Assembly: GCF_964275005.1 (NCBI RefSeq)
Contig: NC_092705.1
Span: forward strand, 20,467,723 to 20,531,722
From: Diadema setosum
Taxonomy: Eukaryota > Echinodermata > Echinoidea > Diadematoida > Diadematidae
DNA: 64,000 nt
Direction: 5' to 3'
Positions 1 to 27,628 of the stretch are shown here, piece by piece; within the stretch, counting starts at the first letter, position 1; each line of letters begins with the position of its first letter. The position numbers and the translations under genes were made by a program. The notes below the pieces were generated by a model, which saw only the letters and a program-made list of their open reading frames with translations, made no database searches and was not told the DNA's origin.

Positions 1-515
1 AAGTTTCAATTCTATTCTTTTACAAGTAAAAATGCAATTATATTCAACAATAACATGAAAAAATTAGCGATTTGTACTTTTACACTATTTTGTTGGGAAA
101 AAATATCAACCATTACATAATTACACATGGCAACATTTCCATGTGTGTCTTTGAATGCATCATTGTATACTTCGTACATCTTTTATGCACTTACGTTCTA
201 TATTTTTGCCCTTTATGATAATTGGGTTTTTTTTTCTTTCAACTTTTGTATTATAAAAGTTTTGGAATAGATTAATTGGACTGAACTGAGCTCTTTATCT
301 TGTATTTTTTTAATGGAACATGAAACAAAAGCGAAAGAATCTAAGGAAGACATTTTGTCACCATTTGGCTTTCCTTGTTTCCCTTCCCTGTTTTATGTAA
401 AGACAACCAAACTGCAATCTGCATTTATCACTAGTCGCGGTTAAGTTGCCAAATTTAAATAGAGTAGTTTACCTGTATGCCCATTTTTAAAAATCATCTT
501 TATGAAATATGACAG
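1..515. other. Intron of the GH31 gene, no exon seen
   Basis: AT-rich sequence upstream of the first exon I can place. The splice acceptor ending at 515 shows that the upstream coding part of the GH31 gene continues to the left. I saw no further GH31 exon in this stretch, so the preceding exon, which should end just before the nucleophile Asp, is probably outside the window. Confidence 0.6.
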
Positions 516-16204
<15,689 letters not shown>

Positions 16205-16258
16205 TCCAGTGACACATCCTGACACCAACCGAATCAAATTGTCTGTTATATAGGGTTA

Positions 16259-16438
16259 CAGTGGACTCCCGTCATAACGAATTCCCTCGGGACTGAGTTT
16301 TCTGTCGCTATATCGAAATGTCGTTAAAACCGAACAAATATTACAGTAAAAATACATAGATGAGATAATGTTGCGACCTGAATTTTTACTTCGTTGAAAC
16401 CGGAATTTCGTTATGACCGTGTCCGTTATTAGACTCCA
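16259..16438. mobile_element. Short pogo/Tigger-like MITE remnant
   Basis: Left end CAGTGGACTCCCGTCATAAC and right end TTCGTTATGACC..AGACTCCA are inverted with respect to each other and flanked by TA on both sides. The length is 180 bp and it is non-coding. It lies just downstream of the GH31 stop codon. The right terminus has extra bases relative to the left, so the exact ends are approximate. Confidence 0.5.
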
Positions 16439-17533
16439 TATACAAACTTTGTTCCCAAATGTAGGAGCTACCTATGTGGTTTCGCCCTAATTTCACACGA
16501 TATGATAAGTTATTCTATACTTTGTGCAACATTTTTATATCACGCTGAAAACTGGCGGGCGGTAATTTTCACCTTAGAGGAAGTTCAACTAAACGTAATG
16601 ATAACGGCTATGTAGAGGTTAATGACGATTTTGTCCCTAGAACGTCTTCATAAATATTTCGAAATTTAGCTGACATTGTTCAAAAGCAAGTTTTAACGGC
16701 ATATATTCCACTCTTTGGGTGATCACCACTTGTTTTGTTGTTTAAAGCAATGAACCACTGGTTTATCATTATTAGGATAAAGGAAACATTTAGTGTTGAA
16801 TGTAATTCTGGTGTTGGGTGCAGTGTGCATGTTTATGATCAGAGCCATATTATGTTCACTAATACTTGCGAAATACATGGCATGAAATCACACAATAAAG
16901 CAGAGAGATATAAAATAATTTGTGTTATTCATTTGAAACTTCATGAAGTGCACACAATCTTTCATTCGAATTATTTCAACAGTACAACACAAACACTGTA
17001 CAATGTGTTGGTCTGACAAAATTGAAGTTCATCTGTACTCTACATAGCACCCGTAGTGATACCTTTAAACCAATCACCACCTACTTAGTATTATAAAGTC
17101 CACATTAGATTGGACATCTGTAGATAATTTGTATTAAATAAAAATTAAGCTGATCCGAAGGAAAAAATCAAGTAACTAGAAATTTCGGCGAACCGGGACT
17201 GTAGAAAGAACTCGACTTAACAACTTGGGAGAGTGCCTGTACCAGAAATTGACTTTCAAATGCCATCTGCCATGTCTGCTTAACACAGTATACAAAACAG
17301 TATAAATGGAGACTACCAATGGTATTCCACGACCTAGGAAAAAGAACGACTGAAAGAAATCTACTCTACCATTACAAAGAAGATGTAGGCATTTAGCTTC
17401 TACTATGTTACCCAAAGTATGAGTTGAACATTTCACTGCAGTCGGATTACGAAAACACAATAACGTAATAAGCACATAGGTACTCCTAGAATACACAGAG
17501 GACAGCGTAGATAATACAATATGCCAGAACTGT
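16439..17533. other. Intergenic / GH31 3' flank
   Basis: AT-rich, with no recognised gene. A canonical AATAAA at about 16894 is a candidate polyadenylation signal for the GH31 gene and would give a ~0.7-kb 3' UTR. Confidence 0.4.
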
Positions 17534-17770
17534 AGGGGTACAGTGGTATAGTGAATAACACTCCTGACTCCCAGTCAGAGGCTGGACCCGAGTTCAAATC
17601 CAGTCCACATGCTTACACCGCTTACGTCCCTGGACAAGACGATTCTACCCATTATGTCCCTCTCGATCATGGTGTAAATTGGTGCCTGGCAACGCTATAG
17701 GGTAATGATAATGACATTAAAGGTCCTCTGGTAGAGCAGTGGTAACACTGATGAGGCTACTCTGGATAAA
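17534..17770 (+). mobile_element. tRNA-derived SINE
   Basis: Head with an A-box-like GTGGTATAGTG, an anticodon-like hairpin CTGACTCCCAGTCAG and a B-box-like GAGTTCAAATCC, in tRNA order and spacing. It is followed by a non-coding body (GACAAGACGATTCTACCC..GGTCCTCTGGTAGAGCAG). It is unrelated in sequence to the 267-bp unit at 5519-6593. It is not a functional tRNA, because the acceptor ends do not pair well. Confidence 0.65.
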
Positions 17771-18016
17771 GAGCATGTTGTTATTAACTAAGAACATCAC
17801 CGCTGGACGACGCAGATGGCCAGTAATGTGGTAACGCGAAGCTCGAGTGCATGCACGATCCTCGGCTGACAGCAGGAGATTTTAAAACATGACTGAAACA
17901 CCGATAAGTTGACAAATGGAATGCTTGGATCAAACAAATAAGAATGAATAATGGCCCGCTATTACATGTATAATATTTTTGCTCCTGTTCGATGTTCTAC
18001 AAATCATGTATACCAA

Positions 18017-18206
18017 CACTCTAAAAACACAAATGTTAAATTAGCATTTAAAAGGGCCGAGGAGTGACAACATTTTGAAAGTGTTGGTTTTCATGCTAGA
18101 TTCAACATTTAAAATGTTATTTTAAAAGTTGGATGCAACACTTCAAAAAATGCTGTCACTCCTCGGCCCTTTTAAATGTTGATTCAACATTTGCGTTTTT
18201 AGAGTG
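18017..18206. mobile_element. 190-bp palindromic (fold-back) MITE
   Basis: Ends CACTCTAAAAACACAAATGTT and its inverse AACATTTGCGTTTTTAGAGTG, with long imperfect inverted arms including AAAAGGGCCGAGGAGTGACA and TGTCACTCCTCGGCCCTTTT. Transcripts would form a hairpin of more than 60 bp. It is non-coding and lies just downstream of the - strand sulfotransferase gene. Confidence 0.75.
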
Positions 18207-18317
18207 AATGCCCGTGAAGAAACGTTCAAGTATAATAGGCGTTGTATCATGTCCCCGTTGGAGGCGTTGTTTTCGGCTGAAACCTTTCTAGGAGCTATGA
18301 CTCTTTTCATTTCGGAT

Positions 18318-19941
18318 TTACTCTAATGTGTGATCTGACCAAGAAAACGTTTGTCCAAGTAGCTTTTCAAGTTGGTCGTCATATGGACGATAGTACGCTT
18401 TCAACTTTCTTATGACGTCATCATCAATGACAGGATGTCGCCTTCCCTTTGATTCCCCTGCACATTGTTTAAATGGCAGGGATTTGCAATAAAACCCCTT
18501 CCGTTCGTCAAAGTATATGCTCCTCCCATTGAAAAATTTTGGAAGACCAAGGAATTCCTCCATCTGCAACGACATGACAAAATTTATGTGAAAGTTAGAT
18601 ATACTAGTACTGTATATTGCATGATTAAGACATACACATCAATTTATCAATAGACATCAATATTCATGTGAAAGTTAGATATACTTTATATTGCATGACT
18701 AAGACATACGCATCATACAATGATGTTATGAACTAAGCTTTAAAATTGAATATTTTGAATCAAGTATTGGTCATCATCCCGTCGTCACATATTTTTAAAA
18801 GTATAGGTGAAGTGACATCAGAATTGAGACGTTTCATCTGGTCTCAACTCCACAATCTTTTTTTAACCAGTAAGTTGGTAAGGAACTTAAATATGGCACA
18901 GTATTAGAGAGATAGGTAGATAGAGGTACAAGAAGATAAGTAGGCTTCTAAATAAATGTGATGTACATAGTTCTATCAAGAAATTTCATAAAAGACATGA
19001 AGACAAAGTAGGAATCAACTCCTCTTTTAAAACTATGTCTGCTGAATAGAGTACAGAGAAAATCTCTTTCAAACCTGCTGAAGTGCTGGTAATGGATTTT
19101 TAATGAAGGCATCTCCGTCAATCACGAGAAACTGTTTCCTTGGAAACACCTTTAGCCACTCCCTAAAGTAGATGACGTAGGCTCCGTGAACCAGGATGGC
19201 GTTATCACTGTTGACCTCGCCGTTTGGCCGAATGACCGAACCCTCGAACGTGGTGTTCAGGTAGCAGAGAGCTTCTTGGCCTGGTGGCGCCACACGTGGT
19301 ATGAAGAACTCGGGCCAGGCTATGGTGAGAAGATGCAGATAGTCAGACACTGCCCTTACCACCGGGTCTCGAATGATGACAATAAACTTGGTGTCTGGCA
19401 TGACAGCTTTTATCCTGGTGGGTGCAGAGACATCGAATATATAGGAAGGCGTCTTCTCCATGGTAACTTCATGTTTAGACGAAACAGGCATCTGGTCCCT
19501 ATACCAGTCCAGACTTTCGTTCTGGTGCTTGTTCCAGTAATATATCTCTTGTGGTACTGAGTGGATCAGGTTTGGATGACTATTCAGGAAGAAGGAGAGG
19601 GCACTTGTCCCACACTTTTCCACACCAATCCCAATCGCTTGAGGCAATCTCTTCTTGCAGTCGAGGTCGGTACTGACTTCATCGCCGGGCCTGCTTTGGA
19701 GACACGCGTGGGCAGTGGCAGCTAATAATCGATCCTTTGGCGTTCTCCCATTCCTAGAAAATGTATCCTGCCCCAATATAGCCGTCCTTCCGAGATGTCG
19801 TCTTGAGGGTTGGTTTTTTCCAGGCACTGGTTCAGAAGAGCGTTCTAGAATTATTGATGTTGCGTAGTAAGTCAAGCTGAAGGCTGCGGATGCTACAAAT
19901 ATTCCAAGTAGGTAAGCCTTCAGTTCCCCGTGAGTGTGCAT
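18318..19941 (-). CDS. HS3ST-like sulfotransferase, copy A
   Basis: Predicted Golgi type II membrane sulfotransferase of the heparan sulfate 3-O-sulfotransferase family, which moves sulfate from PAPS to glycan. Exons are 19941-19075 and 18563-18318, giving 370 codons plus stop. Seen: an N-terminal hydrophobic anchor (residues ~9-31), a stem, then the 5'-PAPS loop GVEKCGT (~106-112), the catalytic Glu in QEIYYWN (Glu ~132), MEKTPSYIF, the 3'-phosphate motif IRDPVVRAVSDY (RDP ~191-193), DGDAFIKNP, and the C-terminal loop GFYC..C..KGR with its Cys pair. N-glycosylation sites NES and NTT are present. The start is the ATG at 19941; an open frame with GTG precedes it. The donor is CAG|GTTTGA, weaker than in copies B and C. 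A likely 5' UTR acceptor lies at 20022. His and Asp after the catalytic Glu are replaced by Tyr and Asn. Glycan specificity cannot be read from sequence. Confidence 0.92.
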
Positions 19942-22785
19942 CACGACCTGTCTTGAATTCTTCTAGATTTCCTATGATCCTTTAAAAACAAGCATGCAGG
20001 TAATACTGGACACACGTTGGCCTGAAACAAAAGTAACAAACAAACATGCAAACAAACTGATATTGTTTTACCAAGCTTCATAACAGTAGAAGATCGGGAG
20101 ATGTGACTACTACTAAGTTTTCACCTAGTATTTCTAGGACCAGTGTATGGAGGAGATCACAGATCACTTTGTTTCTGTGTGACTCTTTGCTTAAAACACT
20201 CATTTTCGCTTGATAAAATTACGACGTTTATCAAGATGGAAATAACATGTTCCCCAATGCACAGTAGCATTTAGGACGTGATATTTCAAGTAATGACCAT
20301 TTTCTTTGACTGCTTTTTTTGTACAGGTGTAGTTTTATTAGGAATGTAAATCTTTCTCCCTTGTGGACAAGTAAAAGAAAATAATCAGATAGATGTGATC
20401 TTCCAACTCTTCCTTGCATGACATTAATGGAACAAAATTATCAAGAATTGGAGCCAGAAAATAAGATAATCGTTACCTGTCATGCCTGTAAAGCACTAAC
20501 TTCTTTTCTCCAGGTCTGATAAACACATTGGTTTGGGTATTGGTTGATTTGGTACACCACGGCAGAGTGTTGGATAAGGACTTCTGTATTTAATTGATGC
20601 TGTCAAGAACTGACGTAGGAGCTCCATTACTCGATAGTTCAGATGGGTTGATTGTCCTGACAGCAAATAATAATGATTTACTGCAAATCATCAATAAACG
20701 ATCTTTCTTAACATGCACGAATCTCCTCTAAAACACTTACGAGGCTTTGATCATGCATTCATGTTAGGAAACATGCAAATACGGTACAGAGAACCGTCCG
20801 TTGAGTAACTAACAGAAGACAAATCAGATTCTGATATTTCTCCACATAATAATTATTCAATCAACACTTCTCGTTCAAGAGATTTGTTAAGAGTTAACTC
20901 ATTCTTTGCCAAATGAGCACAAATTTCAGACTCATAATGTACATATGGACAAGTAATTAATGTGGCACAGAGTGGTTTAATAGCCTTCCAGTAGCATCTT
21001 TTCCTTAGACTTGACAAAAACATCTCGAATATAAAACTCAATTGTACAGTAAAACACAGGAGCTGTCAGGAAAGCATCCAGTTATTTCAAGATACTGTAG
21101 TTTTTACCACGACACCTCCCCATAATGTTTTGAGCACAATTTTAGAACTGCTCCAACACAACACGAGATAAGAAATGTGTCCTTACTACAAATCCGCCTT
21201 GTTAAACATGGGCCTGTGTACAGTGATAGACAGTAACTCGAGGTATCCATGGAAAGTCTTACAACTGCATCGAACGCATTCCACCGAAGCAGCACGCGAT
21301 ACCACCATGAATGATTCGTTACACGAGCAGTAGTTCTTCAAAATGCTTCCACTATCACTCCAACCTCGTTGCTACTCTGCTCCAATGAAGGAAAAAGAAA
21401 TTAGTGACAGGTCTTTGAAGCTTTAAGAAAATCCTTGGAGGATGAAAAAGTTGCTAAGGAGTTTGGCTCCATGTGGCAATCTGTTGGAAACAACTCCTGC
21501 ATCTCTCATGCATACAGGCTGAACTGGGTTATTGTATTCGCTTTATTTACCAAACTACGCATACACAGGCTGGTAGCTTGGTTTGAAGATGAAGCCTTAT
21601 TCAAACACTCGGCGTTGAGATCTACAACCGCAAAAGAATTTGTTCTACTGTGTTCGCTGGGAAACCTTGCCCTGGGACAATGGGCGAAAGTTGGAGCTTA
21701 TCCAAAAGAGATGGAGCTATAATCAGGCACACATCCAAGAAGTTCGTACAGACACGAAGACAACAGTACTCTCTCCGCAAGTTGGTAAAGCACAATTCAT
21801 TCATTCATTCATTCATTCATTCATTCATTCATTCATTCATTCATTCATGTTCTATCTTCATTTCCAAACGATATATTGTACATGGGTAATACAAACGTCA
21901 AAATGATGGTATATTCTTGCAACATATTTCACATGATCAGTAGAAATACGTCCTGTTTCATTTAGGACTTGATGGAAATGAAAATTGAGGGGTTGCTAAA
22001 AGCGAACTTGTATAGTGCAGTCCCCTCACTTATTTATTTACGTTACATTTCTACAATACATTGTACAAAGCTTACAAAACAGTAATACATGTATACCGAC
22101 AAAGCTTACGAAACTACAATACATGTAACGGACAAATTAATCAGCGCAAATATACACTTATCATTATATAGATGGTAACATGAGGCATGTCACAATAAGT
22201 TGTGACCTAGTACCAAATTTTGAGCAATCCATCATTAAAGAAGTTTCTAGCTTAGAAAGACGAGAGCAAAACAGACAGACTGTATTATTTGTCAATGAAC
22301 CCAACACATGATTTTAAACAACTTTACCACTGAAATGTCTAAAAAATGTCAATTGAAGGTTTCACTAAAATTAGATCTGAAGTAGTTTCATATTTTCATT
22401 TTCATTTCATTGATTTCATTTCCAACAATGCAAAACATTTACATACACAAAATAACACAATACCAATACAATGTAGTAGCAATGCGTGAAGTTAACAAAT
22501 TTACGTATCACATAAATTGATTTAAGATTAAAGTTGTGGGAAATGGAGGAGACGTGCTGAAATGCAAAGCTTGTATTTTGCAGTCTCCTCGTGGACAAAA
22601 TAACTAAATAACACCAAGGAAGCAAGTTGCTCATTTATATATCTTATGGAGTTTGCATGAAACTCAGAGTTGCAATAAATACGGATGAACCTGCAGTCAA
22701 CCGCGTGAACTTGCTCCAATACTTCTGTCTAAAGCTCTTCCTTTGAGGATATCGAGCACTCTTCATAAAAGGATAGAATCACCAA

Positions 22786-22792
<7 letters not shown>
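19942..22792. other. Intergenic region upstream of copy A
   Basis: No coding gene recognised. It probably contains the 5' UTR exon and promoter of copy A. At about 21960-22040 and 22380-22580 there are two decayed segments with TGCAGTCYCCTC and ATTTCATTTCATT-type tails, which look like reverse-oriented LINE 3' ends (low confidence). Confidence 0.4.
21797..21847. repeat. (CATT)n microsatellite
   Basis: Twelve to thirteen uninterrupted CATT units. Confidence 0.9.
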
Positions 22793-22832
<40 letters not shown>

Positions 22833-22835
<3 letters not shown>

Positions 22836-23873
22836 TCAACGAAAAAAGTAAGTTCCCCCCTAGCATTTTTGGATATATCTCAAGAAGTATTTTATCGATT
22901 TTCATAATTCAAACGGAAATGGATAAGGAATTTTATTACTCATAACATGAGTGGCAAATCATTGCCACCAGATATCATTATTGGTGTGAAAAAATGCATT
23001 TTATGTCAAAATGCATGGAAACAAAAGTTGCACTTTATTGATTTGCAATGACTTTTACACAAATAATCAAACAATCACTCATGATTTTGAACATTTAAGC
23101 ATGGTTTATTGCATATTTCTCTTTCTCTTCTTTTCATGAGCATACAGTGAAGTATTTGATAATTGATATGTCCACCATCCGCTTCAATGACCAGCTGGCA
23201 TCTCTTCCTCATACTGTTAAATAAAGTTTGAACTTGGCGCTGCTCAATGTTGGCCCATGCTCTCTGCAAGATGCGCTGATATTTTTGTAGTGAAATGTCA
23301 TCTTTCACCTTCTTGCTCGCTTTCCGCTTAATGATATCCCAAAGATTCTCTACTGGATTACAGTCAGGGGATCTTGCAGGCCACTCCATACGTTCGATGC
23401 CATTTCCCTCAACAAACTGATCTACAACTTGAGCGCATGATGCAAAATGGCCACAGGCACATTAATGTGATCAACCCAAATTGGAATTACAAATCACATG
23501 GCTTCTACCAACATTCTCATATTGAAAAGGCTATTGTTTAAAAATTATGCATAACATCTGTTTAATAGGGAAGCACATTGTACCTGAAGAAATTCCTGGG
23601 AATTACACATTTAAAAAAGGTCATTTGCTAACTTACATAGGAAATGTATACAATATGCTTTATATAGCCTGAAGTGCAACTTTTTTCCCATGCATTTTGA
23701 CATAAAATGCGTTTTTTTTACACCAATAATGATATCTGGTGGCAATGATATGCCATTCATGTTATGAGTAATGAAATTGCCTATCCATTCCCGTTTGAAT
23801 TATGAAAATCAGTAAAATACTTTTTGAGATATATCCAAAAATGTTAGGGGGAACTTACTTTTTTTGCTGAGTG
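22833..23873 (-). mobile_element. Internally deleted Tc1/mariner element with ~210-bp terminal inverted repeats
   Basis: A 1,041-bp element flanked by TA (22831-22832, 23874-23875). The ends CACTCAACGAAAAAAGTAAG and CTTACTTTTTTTGCTGAGTG begin long inverted repeats that extend about 210 bp inward on each side. It lies inside a TA dinucleotide microsatellite that continues on both flanks. The interior keeps only the C-terminal part of a transposase (see the pseudogene entry), so it is non-autonomous. Confidence 0.88.
23075..23450 (-). pseudogene. Tc1/mariner transposase C-terminal fragment
   Basis: Reading on the - strand, MEWPARSPDCNPVENLWD is the typical Tc1/mariner block around the third catalytic residue (the Glu of PVEN). 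It is followed by IIKRKASKK..RAWANI and a stop at 23075. The frame stays open upstream to about 23450 (VDQFVEGNGIER) and then breaks. The DNA-binding domain and the first two catalytic Asp residues are missing, so this is a relic that cannot catalyse transposition. Confidence 0.85.
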
Positions 23874-25465
23874 TATAAAAATACATATATATATACACGG
23901 GTATATATATATATATATATATATGATTATAATAACTATACATGAAAGGCAAATATCCCACAAGAAAATAAAATAGCCTTCTAAAGCAATGAGCAGATAC
24001 ACATTAGGTTAGCGAACAAACTGAAATTCAAAATAGGTTTTCTATAGAGTAAAAAAATGTGCTTTATTTTTTTTCGATCCGTTTTAGTTCCATGAAAATG
24101 AGTTGGCATCAAGTGAAAAATCACTGAGTACAGTTAGTCCTGGAGGTCATCAAAAACGTAAAATCAACAGACCTGTTCCCTAAGTGTACAAATGTGTCCC
24201 ACTGAATTCATGTTTAAGAAAGAATTTGTTTTCAACCAGCCCACTTTGTCAGCTTTAAAACGGGGGCGGGGCCAAGCGTGGAGTCCTCAAAGCGATGCAT
24301 ACTCGCTGAATAGATGAAAGGGCGATGTGTCGAACTCGCTCCGTTGTTAACCTGTGTGGATCCATAGAGGCTGCTGAATAACAATATGCGCAACTCTGAA
24401 ACATCTTAACAGTTCATCTTTCCCCAACACAAAAACGTGTTCCGCTTTTTTTTTCTCAACAAAAGACTCACACTTTGCCTCGAAGACCCGAATTCATTGA
24501 CATGGAGCTGCCGTTCTCGAGCACATTGTTACCTCTTGTAGTTAAACGTCTGTAGTCGCAAAATTGTGTCGCTGGAGGAATACTTAAGCCAGCATGACGT
24601 GTAAGACGTAATGGTGTTGTTCGAAGTATCGACATCTGTCAAGTGAGACCGTAAGAACATTTGCAGCATATTTTTTTTTCTTATTTAGTTGTTTGGGGAG
24701 GTTTCAACATTGTGATAGAAGTACAGACGGTAAATATCAAAGCCATGATTCGTTTATGTCCTGTTGTAATGCTTCATACTAATAAGTCTTTTTCAGTTTA
24801 CATGCATCATCCCTTATTCCTGATAAATAATAATCATTGGGCATCTTTCAAAATTGATAACGCAGTGATACTGACATCAATTGATTATGGCGATAATGAT
24901 TATAACCACATTTATTTAACTCTCTGCGTGGCCCATTGATTACCTGCCCATAATTATGTTTGTGTGTGAAATTTGTGCACATCTTACTCAATATCAGACA
25001 TGTTAGAGAAGGAGTTAGGATGTTCTCATCGTCATACTGTGCAATTTCATCTAGAACTAACTGACACGTTATTGATCTCGAAACAACGAAACGTTATCTG
25101 TTAAGTGCTAAAGATACAAAAGGATCTCTTAACAAAGATAGTCATTAGAAATACTTTGCCCTTATTTAGTATGCTCTGGGAGAGCACGTTCCTTTCAATC
25201 ATTCAGGCATTTACTGGGCATTTAGGTCGAAAATCTTTTTTCTTTTAATTGCTAGTACATCCCTCCCCCCGTTTGTTTGGTTTTTCTCCATGTTTATTTT
25301 TTATTTTTTACTTTGTCTTCGTCTACACAGGAGACATTATTGCCGTCTTTACATTAGGTTGTTCAATTCAAACATTATAAAACATCCTAACTTCATTTCG
25401 CAGAATATTTCATATGTGTTGGATATGTTTTGAATGAACTATAATGCCTATCCTGTTTTTGATAG
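23874..25465. other. Intergenic region upstream of copy B
   Basis: Starts with a TA microsatellite (about 23880-23925). A GC box GGGGGCGGGGC at about 24262-24272 and a locally more GC-rich stretch to ~24660 make a promoter for copy B possible. No coding gene was recognised. Confidence 0.4.
24262..24272 (+). promoter_or_regulatory. GC box (Sp1/KLF-type) candidate
   Basis: GGGGGCGGGGC matches the GC-box consensus. It lies 1.3 kb upstream of the copy B ATG. A 5' UTR intron ending at 25465 (GATAG|GAAAAC) would make that distance plausible. There is no other support. Confidence 0.3.
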
Positions 25466-25555
25466 GAAAACGCCTCAGCAGTGTCCAGTGGAACCTGTAG
25501 ATCGGAGAAGTAGGGAACTGATTTGAATAACCACATAGTGCACTAGTATATCACC

Positions 25556-27021
25556 ATGCAAATCTCCGGAAACGCTAAGGTGTACCTCACGGGAGTGATC
25601 CTCTGTGTAACGGTGGTCATCGTCACCCTCAACCTGTCCCCACCACTGTATCTAAAACAGACCTTCCAACCTGTGCTTGAAAGGATACAACCCGTCAAGC
25701 GACGGTTCCAGACGGTGGGTGTAGAGCGAGAGACTCCTGCAGACAGTGGTATCGACGGCTACCCAAGAAGCAATCCGCGGTCAGTGGTCAGCAAATGCGA
25801 AACATGCATCCAAGAAGGGAAAGATGACATGGTCGCGGTCGATCTGGAATTCAAGAGGCGATTGCCGAAAGTGATAGGAATTGGGGTGAAAAAATGTGGA
25901 ACAAGTGCCCTCTCCTTCTTTCTCGAAGATCACCCCTTCCTAGTCCACTCAAAGCCCCAGGAGGTATTTTACTGGAACAAACACAAGAATGAAAGTCTGG
26001 ACTGGTATAGGGAAAAGATGCCGTTTTCGTTTATACACGAAATCACCATGGAGAAGACACCTTCCTACATCTTCGATCTCACCGTACCCACCAGGATAAA
26101 AGCTGTCATGCCAGACACCAAGTTCATCGTCATCATTAGAGACCCGGTTGTCAGGGCAGTGTCCGACTACCTGCATTTGCAAGGCATCGGTTGGCCCGAG
26201 TTCTTCAAGCCACGCGTAGCGGCACCAGGCAAAGAGCCCTTCTGCTATCTGAACACCACGTTCGAGGGTTCGGTCGTACGGCCAAACGGCGAGGTCAACA
26301 GCGATAACGCCATCCTGGTAAATGGAGCCTACGTCATCTACCTGAGGGAATGGCTTACGGTGTTTCCTAGGAAACAGTTTCTCGTGATTGATGGAGACGC
26401 CTTCATTAAAAACCCACTGCCAACATTGCAGGAGGTGAGTAGTTAACAAATTACAACTTTTAACATTCAGTTGCTATTAAAACACCCTTTTATCAACATT
26501 GTTATATACAAATTTGGACAGAAACTAACACGTCACACTTTACATTCTATGAATGAAGTCAGTGTTCGTTTGATTCAGCAATTAATCCCATTCACCCCCT
26601 TTCCCTGAATTCTAGTAGTCTACATTGTCAGCACTAGCCAAAGTACTTTACTAACATCCAAGCATGTACACTTGCAGATTTGCCTGTCAATGCAAGCCAT
26701 TTTTATCTTGTGATTTTACCAATATATCATGTAAACACAGTAACATGTGAGTTGATTCATGCATCTCCATTTGCATCATTACAGATCGAGGAATTTCTAG
26801 GACTTCCAAAATTCTTCGATGAGGAGAGCGTGTACTTCGATGACAAGAAAGGATTTTTCTGCAAAGCCAAACCAGTCAAACGCTGCGCTTCAAAGTTCAA
26901 GGGAATACCCCATCCGGAAGTTGACGATGACGTCATAATTAAACTAAGAGATTACTATCGTCCGTATAACGCTGAACTAGAGAGATTGCTTGGACAGAAA
27001 TTTGCCTGGACCCGACTTTAA
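25556..27021 (+). CDS. HS3ST-like sulfotransferase, copy B
   Basis: Same family and predicted topology as copy A. Exons are 25556-26434 and 26785-27021, giving 371 codons plus TAA, with a good CACCATG start context. The hydrophobic anchor is at ~8-28, the PAPS loop GVKKCGT at ~110-116, the catalytic Glu ~136 in QEVFYWN, RDP at ~195-197, and the Cys loop GFFC..C. This is the most diverged of the three: the stem (residues 30-100) is unrelated in detail to A and C and adds CETC. The catalytic neighbourhood has Phe instead of Tyr/His. The 3' half of exon 1 is nevertheless nearly identical to copy C at DNA level, including silent sites. The stop codon overlaps an AATAAA (27020-27025). The donor is GAG|GTGAGT. 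A probable 5' UTR exon begins at 25466. Expressed status is unknown. Confidence 0.93.
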
Positions 27022-27289
27022 TAAAGTTTGGATGATTTTCGTAGTGTCGTTATCATGGAAATTTATGTATATACAATACAGTACACCTGCCTCTCGTGGA
27101 ACTGTAATCTTCCATGATAACAAGAACAATTGTGAATTCATGGCGCATAGTAATCATCAATCAATCTTATTTACCAGTATGCGCTTTACAAGCAAGCAAT
27201 TATGATCTGGAGTTGAATACACAACAACACTACTAGTAATTCATTTTCATTTAAACATTAAGGAAGTTAATGAATAACTTCTTTACTGT
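27022..27289. other. 3' flank of copy B
   Basis: AT-rich sequence between the copy B stop codon and the minisatellite. Nothing further recognised. Confidence 0.4.
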
Positions 27290-27628
27290 ATTAAAAAAAG
27301 GCAACTAGCCTTTTGTGTAAAGGATGGTTTCAACGTCCATGCAATTAGCCATCAAGCCATTTGTATTAAAGATGGTTTCTACGTTCATGAAACTGTTTTA
27401 AACATTCATGTAATTACGCATTGCTTAAACCATAGCTAGCCGTTTAATGTGTGTACGGTGATCTCTACATTCGTGAAGATGGTTTCCACGTCTGTGTAAT
27501 TACCCATTGCTATTGCCATATGAAGCCATTTGTGTGTAAGATGATTTCTACGTTCAAGCCATTACCCATACCACAAGCAAGATAAGTAGCCATTCGTGTT
27601 TAAGTTGGTCCTATGTTCTCGTAATAAC
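27290..27628 (+). repeat. ~60-bp minisatellite, left part
   Basis: Diverged tandem units built on GTAATTACCCATTGCTATT, ACCATA..AGCCATT, GTGTTTAAGATGGTTTCTAC and GTTCATG. The array is interrupted at 27629 by the 2.56-kb element and continues at 30190 with the same unit order, so it predates the insertion. Confidence 0.75.

Noticed and set aside
17176-17496. 106-codon - strand frame
   Set aside because: No family resemblance, no splice context, and low-information sequence in an intergenic stretch.
25949-26449. 166-codon frame on the - strand, and similar antisense frames of 124 codons at 19186-19560 and 36564-36938
   Set aside because: Antisense shadows of the conserved sulfotransferase exons. 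The same shadow recurs in the paralogues because the sense strand is conserved.
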